Shown here one piece after another: positions 1 to 7,825 of a stretch of 64,000 nt of DNA. Below the pieces are notes generated by a model that had not been told where the DNA came from, ran no database searches, and saw only the letters and a program-made list of their open reading frames with translations. Source of the DNA: Cryobacterium sinapicolor (GTDB lineage: Bacteria > Actinomycetota > Actinomycetes > Actinomycetales > Microbacteriaceae); assembly GCF_004403465.1 (NCBI RefSeq), contig NZ_SOGQ01000015.1, positions 34,733 through 98,732 on the forward strand. Direction: 5' to 3'. The first letter of the stretch is position 1; each line of letters begins with the position of its first letter. The position numbers were made by a program, and so were the translations under genes.

Positions 1-488
1 CGGTTCATATAGTTGCATCCCGCCCGTGCTGTTCGAGTCTGTTGGGACTCGATCTCATGGGCCTGCAGTCCGTTCGGGCTGAGATCTGTGAGATCAACTG
101 CGGTGGTCGTTCCTCTCGATACTCTTTATTCAGAGGACGCGATGCTTTCCCGCGCCCCCGAGCCGGAAGTAGATTCCGGGGGTCCAAGCATCGAGTGATT
201 TCGGGGTGATGTCGCTGGCGCAGGTCCGGCCGTGTTCAGAGTTCAGTGCGGGCGTCGAAGGCCGATCCGAACCAGGTCCGCCCGGGGCTCGACGACCCAC
301 CTGCATGGGTCGCAGCTCGTGCGAATATGCGGCTCTCAACTGCGGAAACGCACATGTATCGGCGACATGTCACGGTCGCCCGCCACCATTTCAGTTCACG
401 AGCCCGTCGTGACCCGCTCTGAATCCTCCTGCGCTAGTCGGGCTTCTCGAGGCCGGCTGAGCGTTACTCCTGCGGTGGTCAATTTTAT

Positions 489-572
489 CTGGACGAGCTG
501 TACGTCACGCCGCCCGGTGATCGAACTTGTCTGGACGAGCTGTACGTCACGCCTGCCTGTGATCGAACTTGT
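489..572. repeat. 42-bp tandem duplication
   Basis: Two adjacent 42-bp units (489-530 and 531-572) both begin CTGGACGAGCTGTACGTCACG and differ at only a few positions in the middle. The unit length is a multiple of three, but I see no convincing protein on either strand. Confidence 0.85.
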
Positions 573-597
573 CGGGACCGTACGGGCTGCAAGTATG

Positions 598-613
598 CGT
601 TTCACATGAAACA
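598..613. promoter_or_regulatory. parS: parS-like site 1 (degenerate)
   Basis: CGTTTCACATGAAACA matches the ParB-binding consensus TGTTTCACGTGAAACA at 14 of 16 positions. It is the weakest of the four sites. Confidence 0.65.
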
Positions 614-922
614 TCATCGAGCTTTTGCCCTAGGCATGCGCGACTCGACACAGTGCGGGCGCATTAGCGCTGAGCGTGACACTCTCCAAAACCTCACCTA
701 GCTACTGTGACGTAATGGTTGACTGGCCTCCATTCTCGAAAGCCGTCTATAGGGGCGCGCCCTGTTGGCTACGCCGCCGCCCGGCTGTGACGCGGGTGGC
801 TGCTCGTGCTCGTGATGGTGATTTGTCGGCAGGCCAGGCTCACAGACCGAAACTGCCGTGCAGTTCAGTCCTTCGTGCTGGGCAATGTAGCGGGATACTC
901 TGGGTGAACTGCACTGAGTGGT

Positions 923-938
923 CGTTTCACGTGAAACA
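923..938. promoter_or_regulatory. parS: parS site 2
   Basis: CGTTTCACGTGAAACA matches the ParB-binding consensus at 15 of 16 positions and keeps the full central palindrome. Confidence 0.88.
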
Positions 939-1296
939 AAGGCGAGACGTGTCGCTCATGAGCGGCAATCCATCGCCTGGTGAGCGTGGTGTGGTCCCGC
1001 TGGATGTATTCGTGCCGCTCGGGTACATTCGTTCTGGAGCAGAGTTCCGTCCCGCCCGGTCAATGGACACACATCTCCGCTTTACTGTCGGAATGTCGGC
1101 CCGATAGTGAGGCCCAGGTTCGCCAGCAAAGATCGATCCGCTGCGATCGCTACGAGAATGGTGAATTGGAACAGGCTATAGGAATGGCCAGATCGGTGGG
1201 GGAGAGAGGGACCATTCAGCATCGGCATCCGCATTTCATGCGTCGTAACGGAGCGTGGTGGGTGTGAGGCGGTATGCGCGTGGCTAGTGCTGACAA

Positions 1297-1312
1297 TGTT
1301 TCACGTGAAACG
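1297..1312. promoter_or_regulatory. parS: parS site 3
   Basis: TGTTTCACGTGAAACG matches the consensus at 15 of 16 positions; only the last base differs. Confidence 0.88.
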
Positions 1313-1457
1313 ATGGGTCGATATACATCACCTGAACGCGGCCGGTCGGCGGTGGGGGAGGCGACATGGGTCGTCGTCCGAATGCTCGAGAGGGTGCCCA
1401 CGATGGTCCAGGCGGCTTGCGCGCGGTAAGTGCGTATCTCATGAGTAGACCGATTGA

Positions 1458-1769
1458 TCAGGCCTGTGTGATGTTCTGTGTGTTGGGATCCCTCGGTCGC
1501 GCCGTGCGGCTCAATTGAGGAAGTTTCGCGGTGCGCCCCTCCATGAGAGACCGACGCTTCCGGCGGCCCTATCCTTGAACCTGATTCTCTCGCGCAAACG
1601 CATCTTCGATCATCGGGTACTCCTCCACGTAGAGGAGGCGCACTGGGTGACGTGTGCGCGTGTACTCTGCGCCCCCGGCGTTGTGTTGAGATAGGCGGCG
1701 TTCGATGTTCCAGGTGCTGCCGACGTAGTAGGAGTTGTCTGCGCATTCGAGGATGTACATATAGGGCAT
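1458..1769 (-). pseudogene. GIY-YIG endonuclease pseudogene (amber stop at a conserved Trp position)
   Basis: The frame starting at ATG 1769 begins MPYMYILECADNSYYVGST, the GIY-YIG nuclease signature (Y-I-L then Y-V-G). It continues with the conserved RHPVRLLYVEEY segment and AFARENQVQG. It then meets TAG at 1569-1571. Read through that codon, the frame continues G-RRKRRSLMEG...LPQLSRTAR to a TGA at 1458-1460. That is the usual C-terminal tail of the family, in which the interrupted position is normally Trp in a G-W-(S/G)-R-x-K context. A single TGG-to-TAG change therefore explains the break. The truncated 66-residue product would lack the C-terminal basic helix. Family assignment is by motif recognition; a sequencing error is the main alternative. 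Confidence 0.75.
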
Positions 1770-1929
1770 GTCGTTGATGCTGGCATGGCGTTGAGGTTGT
1801 GTGGATTTGTGGGAAGGTCTGTGGCTTGGGGGCGTGTGGGAAGGAGGTGGGATGGGAGTGTGGTGGGTTTCGCCACAGGTTCTGCGATATGCGACGCAGT
1901 GGACGTACTCGGCAATTGTGGGCTTGGGG

Positions 1930-2132
1930 GTCTCGATAGGCTCGACCACCGGTGGCCCGAGGTGCGTGTGTGTGGGTGGGAGTCTCGACAGGCTCGACTA
2001 CCGGTGGCCCGAGCACCGGCGGGGCCGAGCACCGGCGGGGCCGAGCACCGGCGGGGCCGAGCACTGGCGGGACGGTGCACCGGCGGCTCGAGCGGGCGTG
2101 GGGTCTCGCCAGGATCGACGACCGGTGGCTCG
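1930..2132. repeat. Dispersed GACAGGCTCGAC-type repeats with 16-bp tandem array
   Basis: Three related copies of an about 30-bp sequence with core GTCTCGA-AGGCTCGAC-ACCGGTGG lie at 1930-1960, 1982-2013 and 2103-2132. Between them is a tandem array of GAGCACCGGCGGGGCC: three perfect units (2011-2058) and one degenerate unit (2059-2074). The array appears to have grown from the end of the second copy. A further degenerate copy lies near 56332-56367. Confidence 0.8.
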
Positions 2133-2225
2133 GCCAGCGGGCGGGCGGGCGGACTGGCGGTAGGGGCGAGCGCAAAGTGTTAGGTGGGGGAGCTCGACGC
2201 GCTCGACCAGTGCGAGGCTAGATCG

Positions 2226-2241
2226 TGTTTCACGTGAAACA
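2226..2241. promoter_or_regulatory. parS: parS site 4 (perfect consensus)
   Basis: TGTTTCACGTGAAACA is an exact match to the ParB-binding palindrome. It lies 17 bp beyond the stop codon of the ddl-like gene. Confidence 0.93.
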
Positions 2242-2258
2242 TGGCCTCGGAAAAGGGA

Positions 2259-3215
2259 TCAGGAGTCGGCGATGGCCGCACGGGCGAGGGCGTCGTAGAC
2301 GGCGCCGAGTGACTGGCCGGAAGCCTCGATGCACTGGGGCACCAGTGAGGTCTCGGTCAGGCCGGGGAGCACATTCGCTTCCAAAAACCACGGCACACCG
2401 TCCGGGTCCACGATCAGATCTATCCGCGAGAGATGACGCAGGCCGAGCAACTCGTGGATGGCGACCGCGGTCGCCGCGACAAGGTCTGCGATCTTGGCGT
2501 GGATCCGGGCCGGCGTGTAGAAGAGCGTGTCACCGGCGTTGTACCGCGCCTCGAAGCTGTAGACACCGTCGATGGGCACGATCTCCACGGCGGGCAGGGC
2601 CACGGGGCCGTCTCCGATATCGATGACGGTGACCGCAAGTTCGGTGCCTGCCACCTTCTCCTCCACCAGGGCGACGGAGGCGTAGGTGTAGGCGTCGACC
2701 ATGGCGCGGGGCAGCCCGGTGGGGGAGTCGATGATGCTGACGCCCTGCGCCGAGCCGCCCTCGGCCGGCTTCACTACGAGGGGCGTGGGCAGGGCATTGA
2801 GAAGGTGCTTGAGCACACTGGCGGCACCGAGATCCCGGAACGTTTCGGTGGAGAGGGCGATCGAGTCGGGGGTGGCGTACCCGGCCCGGCGCACGAGCTC
2901 CTTGGCGATCGGCTTCGACCAGGCGAGGCGGGCAGGGCCACCGCGCGAGCCGACGTGAGGAATACCGGTGGTCTCCAGTAGGTCCAGCAGTGCGCCGTCC
3001 TCACCGGTGGCCCCGTGCACGACCGGCCAGATGACGTCGGGCTTTCGGTCGGTCAGATCGGACAGCAGGCCGGACTGCGGGTCCAGCACGGTGACGGTGT
3101 GGCCCAGGCTCGTCAGGGCATCGGCCACTCGGCGACCGGAACGCAGTGAGATGTCGCGTTCGTGCGAGATCCCACCCGCAAGAACAACGATGTCAAGTGG
3201 CAAAAAATTGCTCAT
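2259..3215 (-). CDS. ddl: D-alanine--D-alanine ligase family protein (ATP-grasp)
   Basis: A 318-residue ATP-grasp ligase of the Ddl family, which joins two D-alanines with ATP for peptidoglycan precursor synthesis in the cytoplasm. Visible marks are the N-terminal GGISHERDISLRSG, VVHGATGEDG, VVKPAEGGSAQGV in the ATP-grasp fold, ARYNAGDTLFYTPA, and the C-terminal metal-binding segment FLEANVLPGLTETS. The length is slightly short for a Ddl. AAGGAAA sits about 12 nt before the ATG. It follows the aminotransferase gene on the same strand with a 48-bp gap. A paralogous Ddl elsewhere in the genome cannot be excluded, and substrate specificity is inferred from family only. Confidence 0.85.
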   Translation of the reverse strand: MSNFLPLDIVVLAGGISHERDISLRSGRRVADALTSLGHTVTVLDPQSGLLSDLTDRKPDVIWPVVHGATGEDGALLDLLETTGIPHVGSRGGPARLAWSKPIAKELVRRAGYATPDSIALSTETFRDLGAASVLKHLLNALPTPLVVKPAEGGSAQGVSIIDSPTGLPRAMVDAYTYASVALVEEKVAGTELAVTVIDIGDGPVALPAVEIVPIDGVYSFEARYNAGDTLFYTPARIHAKIADLVAATAVAIHELLGLRHLSRIDLIVDPDGVPWFLEANVLPGLTETSLVPQCIEASGQSLGAVYDALARAAIADS

Positions 3216-3263
3216 GATCAGGGATTTTCCTTGCTCTGGCTGGTGTGGATGGCGCGGGACGAA

Positions 3264-4583
3264 CTACGAAATGTCGGGAGGTGGGGAGTTGAAGCGGCCG
3301 TCTTCACGCAGCGGGTTCAGGGAACCGGTGCCGGCGAAGGTCTCGAGCAGGTCGAGCTCGTCGCGGAGGACGGTCGCGAGACGACGGACCCCGACCCGGA
3401 TGTGCTCTGGAGTGGGGTAGCAGAACGAGAGGCGCATATTGCGGTGCCCGTCCCCATCGGCGAAGAAGGCGGTGCCCGGCGTGTAGGCCACGAGTTCCTT
3501 GACCGCGCGCGGCAGCATGGCCTTCGAGTCCAGACCCTCCGGCAGAGTGACCCAGACGTAGAAGCCACCGTTGGGATTTGTCCAGGTGAGATCGGGCAGG
3601 TAGTCATCGAGGGCGCCCAGGAGTGCGTTCTTTCGCTCGTGATAGACCCCGCGGAAGGTGTTGATCTGTCCCTTCCAATCGGCCGTCGCCAGGTACTCGG
3701 AAATGACCAGCTGACTGAATGAGCTGGGGGAGAGCACCGCGGCCTCATTGGCGAGCACCAGCTTCTCCCGGATGGCGTGCGGTGCCAGGGCCCAACCCAC
3801 CCGGAAGCCCGGAGCGAGGGTCTTGGAAAACGTGCCCAGGTAGACGACGCCGTCGTCCTCGACCGAGCGCATCGCATCCGGTGCCGGCTGGTCGAAGTAG
3901 AGCAACCCGTAGGGGTTGTCCTCCAGCACCAGGATGTCGTTCGCCCGGGCGATCTCGAGTATCTCGAGGCGACGGGCCCAGCTGAGGGTTACCCCGGCCG
4001 GATTGTGGAAGTTCGGGATCGTGTAAAGGATCTTGATCGTCTTGCCGGCGTTCTGCAGACGCTGGATGTGCTGGCGGAGCGCCTCGGGGATCAGGCCGTG
4101 CTCGTCCATGGGCACATGGTCCACCTCGGCCTGGTAGGACTTGAAGATGACCATGGCGGTGACGTAGCTGGGGCCCTCCGAGAGCACCACGTCGCCGGGG
4201 TCGAGGAAGAGCTTGCTGACAAGTTCGAGAGCATGCTGCGACCCGGTCGTCACGACGACATCATCGGCGTGCGCACGGATGCCTTCGAGCGCCATGACCT
4301 CAAGGATCTGCTCCCGCAGAACGGGAACGCCCTGACCGGAGCCGTATTGGAGGGCCACAGGGCCTTGCTGGCGCATCACCCGGTCCATGGCATTGATGAC
4401 CAGGTCGGGCGGCAGGGCGGCCACGAAGGGCATACCGCCGGCCAAGGAGACGACTTCAGGGCGGGAGGCGACGGCAAAGAGGGCCCTGACCTCGGAGGCG
4501 CGCAACCCTGCGGCCCGCTCGGCGTAGTGGTGGTACCACGGGTCGAGGTTGTTGCCGGTCTGGGGGGAGCGCTGCGCTGTCAC
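3264..4583 (-). CDS. PLP-dependent aminotransferase (2-aminoadipate/MocR-like, class I)
   Basis: A 439-residue fold-type I aminotransferase related to 2-aminoadipate and aromatic/branched-chain transaminases. LAGGMPF near the N-terminus, the NFHNPAGV substrate/PLP segment, LEDNPYG and the lysine motif GTFSKTLAPGFRVGW (Schiff-base Lys) are all visible. The frame is open further upstream, but that extension would run through the trxA terminator and into trxA. I chose the GTG at 4583, preceded by GGAAG at good spacing, giving the start VTAQRSPQTG. The gene stands between the ligase and trxA in the conserved partition-proximal block. The true amino donor is not evident from sequence. Confidence 0.88.
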   Translation of the reverse strand: MTAQRSPQTGNNLDPWYHHYAERAAGLRASEVRALFAVASRPEVVSLAGGMPFVAALPPDLVINAMDRVMRQQGPVALQYGSGQGVPVLREQILEVMALEGIRAHADDVVVTTGSQHALELVSKLFLDPGDVVLSEGPSYVTAMVIFKSYQAEVDHVPMDEHGLIPEALRQHIQRLQNAGKTIKILYTIPNFHNPAGVTLSWARRLEILEIARANDILVLEDNPYGLLYFDQPAPDAMRSVEDDGVVYLGTFSKTLAPGFRVGWALAPHAIREKLVLANEAAVLSPSSFSQLVISEYLATADWKGQINTFRGVYHERKNALLGALDDYLPDLTWTNPNGGFYVWVTLPEGLDSKAMLPRAVKELVAYTPGTAFFADGDGHRNMRLSFCYPTPEHIRVGVRRLATVLRDELDLLETFAGTGSLNPLREDGRFNSPPPDIS

Positions 4584-4645
4584 GTCACTTCCGATCTGGT
4601 CAGGGTTCAATCGTATGGGGTCGGTGCTACCCGTCCCGAATCCCG

Positions 4646-4675
4646 AAAAACCCGCCCGGCGTGAGCCGGGCGGGT
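4646..4675 (-). terminator. Intrinsic terminator of trxA
   Basis: Read on the minus strand, an 11-bp GC-rich stem (arms 4650-4660 and 4665-4675, loop GTGA) is followed by five U residues (A run 4646-4650). It lies 27 bp past the trxA stop and before the aminotransferase start. Confidence 0.9.
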
Positions 4676-4701
4676 CAGGGCCTCCGCGGAGACAGGGATG
4701 C

Positions 4702-5025
4702 TTAGGCCAGGTAGGCGGCCAGATCCTTCTCGAGGGCAACCTTGGGCTTGGCGCCGATGACGGTCTTGACGACCTCGCCCTTCTGGAACACCTTCATCGC
4801 CGGGATGGAGGTGATCTGGTACTTGGCGGCCAGCGCCGGGAAGTCGTCGACGTTCAGCTTGACGATGTCGAGCTTGTCGGCGTTCTCGGTGGCGATCTGG
4901 TCGAGGATCGGGCTGACGGCGCGACACGGGCCGCACCATTCCGCCCAGAAGTCCACCAGCACGGTCTTCTCGTTGTTGATGACTTCCTGGTCGAAGGTGA
5001 CGTCAGTGACGGCGCGTGCAGACAT
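4702..5025 (-). CDS. trxA: Thioredoxin
   Basis: A 107-residue thioredoxin with the redox motif WCGPC at residues 30-34 and the cis-proline region TSIPAMKVF. It reduces cytoplasmic disulfides using electrons from thioredoxin reductase. AAGGAG lies 7 nt before the ATG. trxB lies immediately upstream on the same strand, so the pair forms one reductase/thioredoxin unit. A strong terminator follows. Confidence 0.97.
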   Translation of the reverse strand: MSARAVTDVTFDQEVINNEKTVLVDFWAEWCGPCRAVSPILDQIATENADKLDIVKLNVDDFPALAAKYQITSIPAMKVFQKGEVVKTVIGAKPKVALEKDLAAYLA

Positions 5026-5060
5026 GTGGTTACTCCTTGAGTGAGGGGTGTGGTGGGTTC

Positions 5061-5124
5061 GGTTACGGGTTACGCGAGTGCGAGTGCGGGTTACGGGTTA
5101 CGGGTTACGGGTTACGCGAGTGCG
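5061..5124. repeat. GGGTTAC heptamer array spanning the trxB stop codon
   Basis: Four perfect GGGTTAC units (5088-5115) cover the trxB stop (minus strand TAA at 5112-5114). The longer unit GGGTTACGCGAGTGCG occurs at 5067-5082 and again at 5109-5124. Each heptamer places TAA in a new frame on the trxB strand, so all three frames are closed. Confidence 0.9.
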
Positions 5125-6074
5125 GGTTCGCTGGCACTGGCCAGCAGTTCCTCGGGAAGCGAGGCCAGGTAGTGTTCCGCGTCGAGGGCAGCGACGGTTC
5201 CGGATGCTGCGGCGGTCACGGCCTGGCGGTAGGTAGGGTCGATGACGTCACCGGCGGCGAAAACCCCGGTCTGGCTGGTTTTGGAGCTGCGGCCGGCGAC
5301 GGCGATGGTGCCCTCGGGGGTCAAGTCGAGTTTGTCGTGCACGAGATGGGTGCGCGGGTCGTTGCCGATGGCCACGAAGATTCCGCCGAGGGGGAGCGAA
5401 GTCTCGACGCCTGAGACGGTGTTGCGCAGGACCAGGCCGTCGACGGCATCCGTGCCCGTGATGCCGACCACCTGGGAATTCCAGACGAATTCGATCTTGG
5501 GGTTGGCGAACGCACGCTCCTGCATGATTTTGGAGGCCCGCAGGGTGTCTTTCCGGTGCACGACGTAGACCTTGCTGGCGAAGCGGGTGAGGAAGGTGGC
5601 CTCCTCCATGGCGGAGTCGCCGCCGCCGATGACGGCGATGGTCTTCTCCTTGAAGAAGAACCCGTCGCAGGTGGCGCACCAGGACACGCCGCGGCCGGAC
5701 AGGCGCTCTTCGTCGTCCAGGCCGAGCTTGCGGTAGGCGGAGCCGGTGGCGAAGATCACGGCGAGGGCTTCGTGCTTCTCGCCGCTGCCCAGGGTGATCG
5801 TCTTGGTGTCGCCGGACAACTCGAGCTCGGTGACGTCGTCGTAGACGACCTCGGTGCCGAACCGCTCGGCCTGCTCCTGCATCTTGGCCATCAGCTCGGG
5901 GCCCTGAACACCGTCGGGGAAGCCCGGGTAGTTCTCCACCTCGGTCGTGTTCATCAGCTCGCCGCCGGCCTCGACCGAACTGGCGATCAGAAGCGGCTTC
6001 AGGTTCGCCCGGGCGGCATAGATCGCGGCCGTGAAACCGGCCGGTCCGGAGCCGATGATGATGATCTGACGCAC
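5112..6074 (-). CDS. trxB: Thioredoxin-disulfide reductase
   Basis: A 320-residue NADPH-dependent flavoprotein that keeps thioredoxin reduced. The FAD site GSGPAG is at residues 8-13, the active-site pair CATC at 133-136, the NADPH site GGGDSA follows, and the C-terminal FAD segment is GVFAAGDV. It is full length for the low-molecular-weight bacterial class. It heads a trxB-trxA unit on the minus strand. The last codons and stop are embedded in a heptanucleotide repeat, so the extreme C-terminus (EPALA) may vary between strains. Confidence 0.97.
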   Translation of the reverse strand: MRQIIIIGSGPAGFTAAIYAARANLKPLLIASSVEAGGELMNTTEVENYPGFPDGVQGPELMAKMQEQAERFGTEVVYDDVTELELSGDTKTITLGSGEKHEALAVIFATGSAYRKLGLDDEERLSGRGVSWCATCDGFFFKEKTIAVIGGGDSAMEEATFLTRFASKVYVVHRKDTLRASKIMQERAFANPKIEFVWNSQVVGITGTDAVDGLVLRNTVSGVETSLPLGGIFVAIGNDPRTHLVHDKLDLTPEGTIAVAGRSSKTSQTGVFAAGDVIDPTYRQAVTAAASGTVAALDAEHYLASLPEELLASASEPALA

Positions 6075-6171
6075 GCGTAAACTCCTTCAGATTGTGGGGG
6101 AAGCGAGCCCGATTGCCTCGCTGCCGAATACAACACATCCTAATCGGATGCTATTCCGTGCCGGCTGGGGA

Positions 6172-6219
6172 CCGATCAGCGACGGACTGATCAGCGACGG
6201 ACTGATCAGCGGCGACGGA
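6172..6219. repeat. 15-bp tandem repeat spanning the murJ stop codon
   Basis: Units CCGATCAGCGACGGA (6172-6186), CTGATCAGCGACGGA (6187-6201) and a third unit with a 3-nt insertion (6202-6219). On the murJ strand the repeat copies the last codons plus stop, giving three in-frame TGA codons 15 nt apart. Confidence 0.88.
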
Positions 6220-7825
6220 TGCGGTCGACCAGCGGGTCGATGAAGCCGCGGAGCTCGTTGGTACGCATGAGGACCAGCAGTCCGACGTACACAGCTGACA
6301 TGACCAGGCCGATGATCACCATGGAGAGGATGGCCGGGAGCTTCCCTGACAGCGCGAATCCGGCCTCCTGGATGCCGCCGAGCGCGAGCAGGAGGAGAAC
6401 GCCGGCCGTGATCGCCGGCACGGCCGCGACGGAGTACGTGACCAGGCTGCGCAGGATGCGCCGGCCGTCGATGCCGCCCAGCCGCCCGCGCAGCAGCCAC
6501 GCGGCCAGCAGGGCCTGCGCGATGCCGGACACGGTCACCGTGAGTGCGACGCCCGCGGCGATCCAGGCGCTCGGCAGGAGTGCGCAGGCCAGCACGCCGG
6601 TGATGACCAGCGTCACCTGGAACAGGGTGAAGAAAAACGGCGTGCGGGTGTCGCCGAGTGCGTAGAAGGTGCGCTGCACGACGAACAGGACGCAGAACGC
6701 AACGAGGCCGAGCACGTAGGCGATGATGACGTTGCCGATGCTCTGCACCTGGTCGTACGGGGCGACGAAGACCCGGGCGAACGGGTAGGCGCAGACGGCG
6801 ATGACGGCGGACGCGAGCACGATGATGAGGGTGGTGCCGCGGATGGCGGAGGAGGCATCCGTTCTGACCAGAGCCAGCTTCCCCACTGAGGCGTGCTCGC
6901 TCATCCGGGTGAAGTAGGCGGTGGCGACCGACACGGTGATCACCGAATGCGGAAGCATGAAGATGAGCCAGGCCGTGTTGAGCGCGGCAACCGAGGCATC
7001 GGAGTCGCCGGCGAGGGTGACCACCCGCGTCTCCACTATGCCCGCCAGCGTGGTCAGCAGCAGCATCCCGAAGGTCCAGCTCGCCATCCGTCCCGCCACA
7101 CCGAGACCGACGCCGCGGAAGCGGAAGTCGGGGCGGAAGCGCAGGCCGATGCGGTGCCAGAAATAGAACAGCACGACCGCCTGCAGCACGACTCCCAGCG
7201 TTGCGCTCCCGGCCAGCACGGCTATCATCGCGGGCGTGAACTCGGTGGCCAGCCGGGCGCCGTTCGGGTCGGCGCCGTAGAGCGCGGAGAATATGAGCAG
7301 GCCCGCGATGGCAACGACGTTGTTGAGCACGGGGACCCAGGTGAACGGTCCGAAGGACTTGCGGGCGTTGAGAACCTCACCCAGCACTGTGTAGAGGCCG
7401 TAGAAGAAAATCTGCGGCAGGCACCAGAACGCGAACGCCGTGGCGAGGGCCAGCGATTCCGGCTTCATGTTGGACCCGTAGAGCAGGGTCAGCACGGGAG
7501 CGAGTGCGGTGGCTGCGATGGTCGTCGCGGCGAGGATGACCAGGGACAGCGTGAGGAGCTTGTTGATGTAGGCCGTGCCGCCGTCGGCATGCAGGCTGGC
7601 GCGCACGATCTGCGGCACCAGGACGGCCGTCAGAACACCACCGGCCACGATGACGTAGATCGTGTTCGGTAGTTGATTCGCCACGGCGAAAGCGTTGGTG
7701 CTCTGACCGACCTGGCCGATCACTCCGGCGAGCACGATCAGCTTCACGAAGCCGAGGATGCGCGAAACGATGGTTCCGGAGGCCAGGAACGCGCTCGCCC
7801 GGCCGATGCTGTCGGTCTTAGGCAC
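6206..7825 (-). CDS. murJ: Lipid II flippase MurJ (MviN family)
   Basis: A 539-residue polytopic membrane protein of the MOP superfamily with about 14 hydrophobic segments. It is predicted to flip lipid II across the membrane. The N-terminal ASAFLASGTIVSRILGF segment is typical of actinobacterial MurJ. I start it at the GTG at 7825, preceded by GGAG and overlapping the stop of the upstream gene by 8 nt; a GTG at 7852 is possible but has no ribosome site. The Mycobacterium MurJ has a large C-terminal pseudokinase extension; this protein ends after the membrane core. The overlap with the DUF6049 gene implies co-translation. Confidence 0.92.
   Translation of the reverse strand: MPKTDSIGRASAFLASGTIVSRILGFVKLIVLAGVIGQVGQSTNAFAVANQLPNTIYVIVAGGVLTAVLVPQIVRASLHADGGTAYINKLLTLSLVILAATTIAATALAPVLTLLYGSNMKPESLALATAFAFWCLPQIFFYGLYTVLGEVLNARKSFGPFTWVPVLNNVVAIAGLLIFSALYGADPNGARLATEFTPAMIAVLAGSATLGVVLQAVVLFYFWHRIGLRFRPDFRFRGVGLGVAGRMASWTFGMLLLTTLAGIVETRVVTLAGDSDASVAALNTAWLIFMLPHSVITVSVATAYFTRMSEHASVGKLALVRTDASSAIRGTTLIIVLASAVIAVCAYPFARVFVAPYDQVQSIGNVIIAYVLGLVAFCVLFVVQRTFYALGDTRTPFFFTLFQVTLVITGVLACALLPSAWIAAGVALTVTVSGIAQALLAAWLLRGRLGGIDGRRILRSLVTYSVAAVPAITAGVLLLLALGGIQEAGFALSGKLPAILSMVIIGLVMSAVYVGLLVLMRTNELRGFIDPLVDRIRRR

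Larger units (their letters stand above)
1..2258. other. Gene-poor, parS-bearing origin-proximal region
   Basis: About 2.2 kb with no intact gene that I can support. Open frames here look random and lack family similarity. It holds four parS-like palindromes (598-613, 923-938, 1297-1312, 2226-2241), a 42-bp tandem duplication (489-572), a GIY-YIG nuclease pseudogene (1458-1769) and GC-rich repeats (1930-2132). In related genomes parA-parB lie next to the ligase/aminotransferase/trx block, so the partition genes are expected just left of the window; that is inference from synteny. Base composition in 1-1350 is less GC-biased than in the coding blocks. Confidence 0.7.

Noticed and set aside
2011..2074. 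Possible CRISPR array from 16-bp direct repeats
   Set aside because: Units are contiguous without spacers and too short; no cas genes in the window.
1216..2175. 319-codon minus-strand frame through the repeat region
   Set aside because: Pro/Arg/His-rich translation of repeats; the real remnant on this strand is the GIY-YIG pseudogene in another frame.
3264..4739. Longer aminotransferase starting at 4739
   Set aside because: The extension would cross the trxA terminator and the trxA 3' end; GTG 4583 has a ribosome site.
5088..5115. Telomere-like GGGTTAC repeat
   Set aside because: Only four units, internal to the chromosome and overlapping a stop codon; nothing else suggests a linear end.
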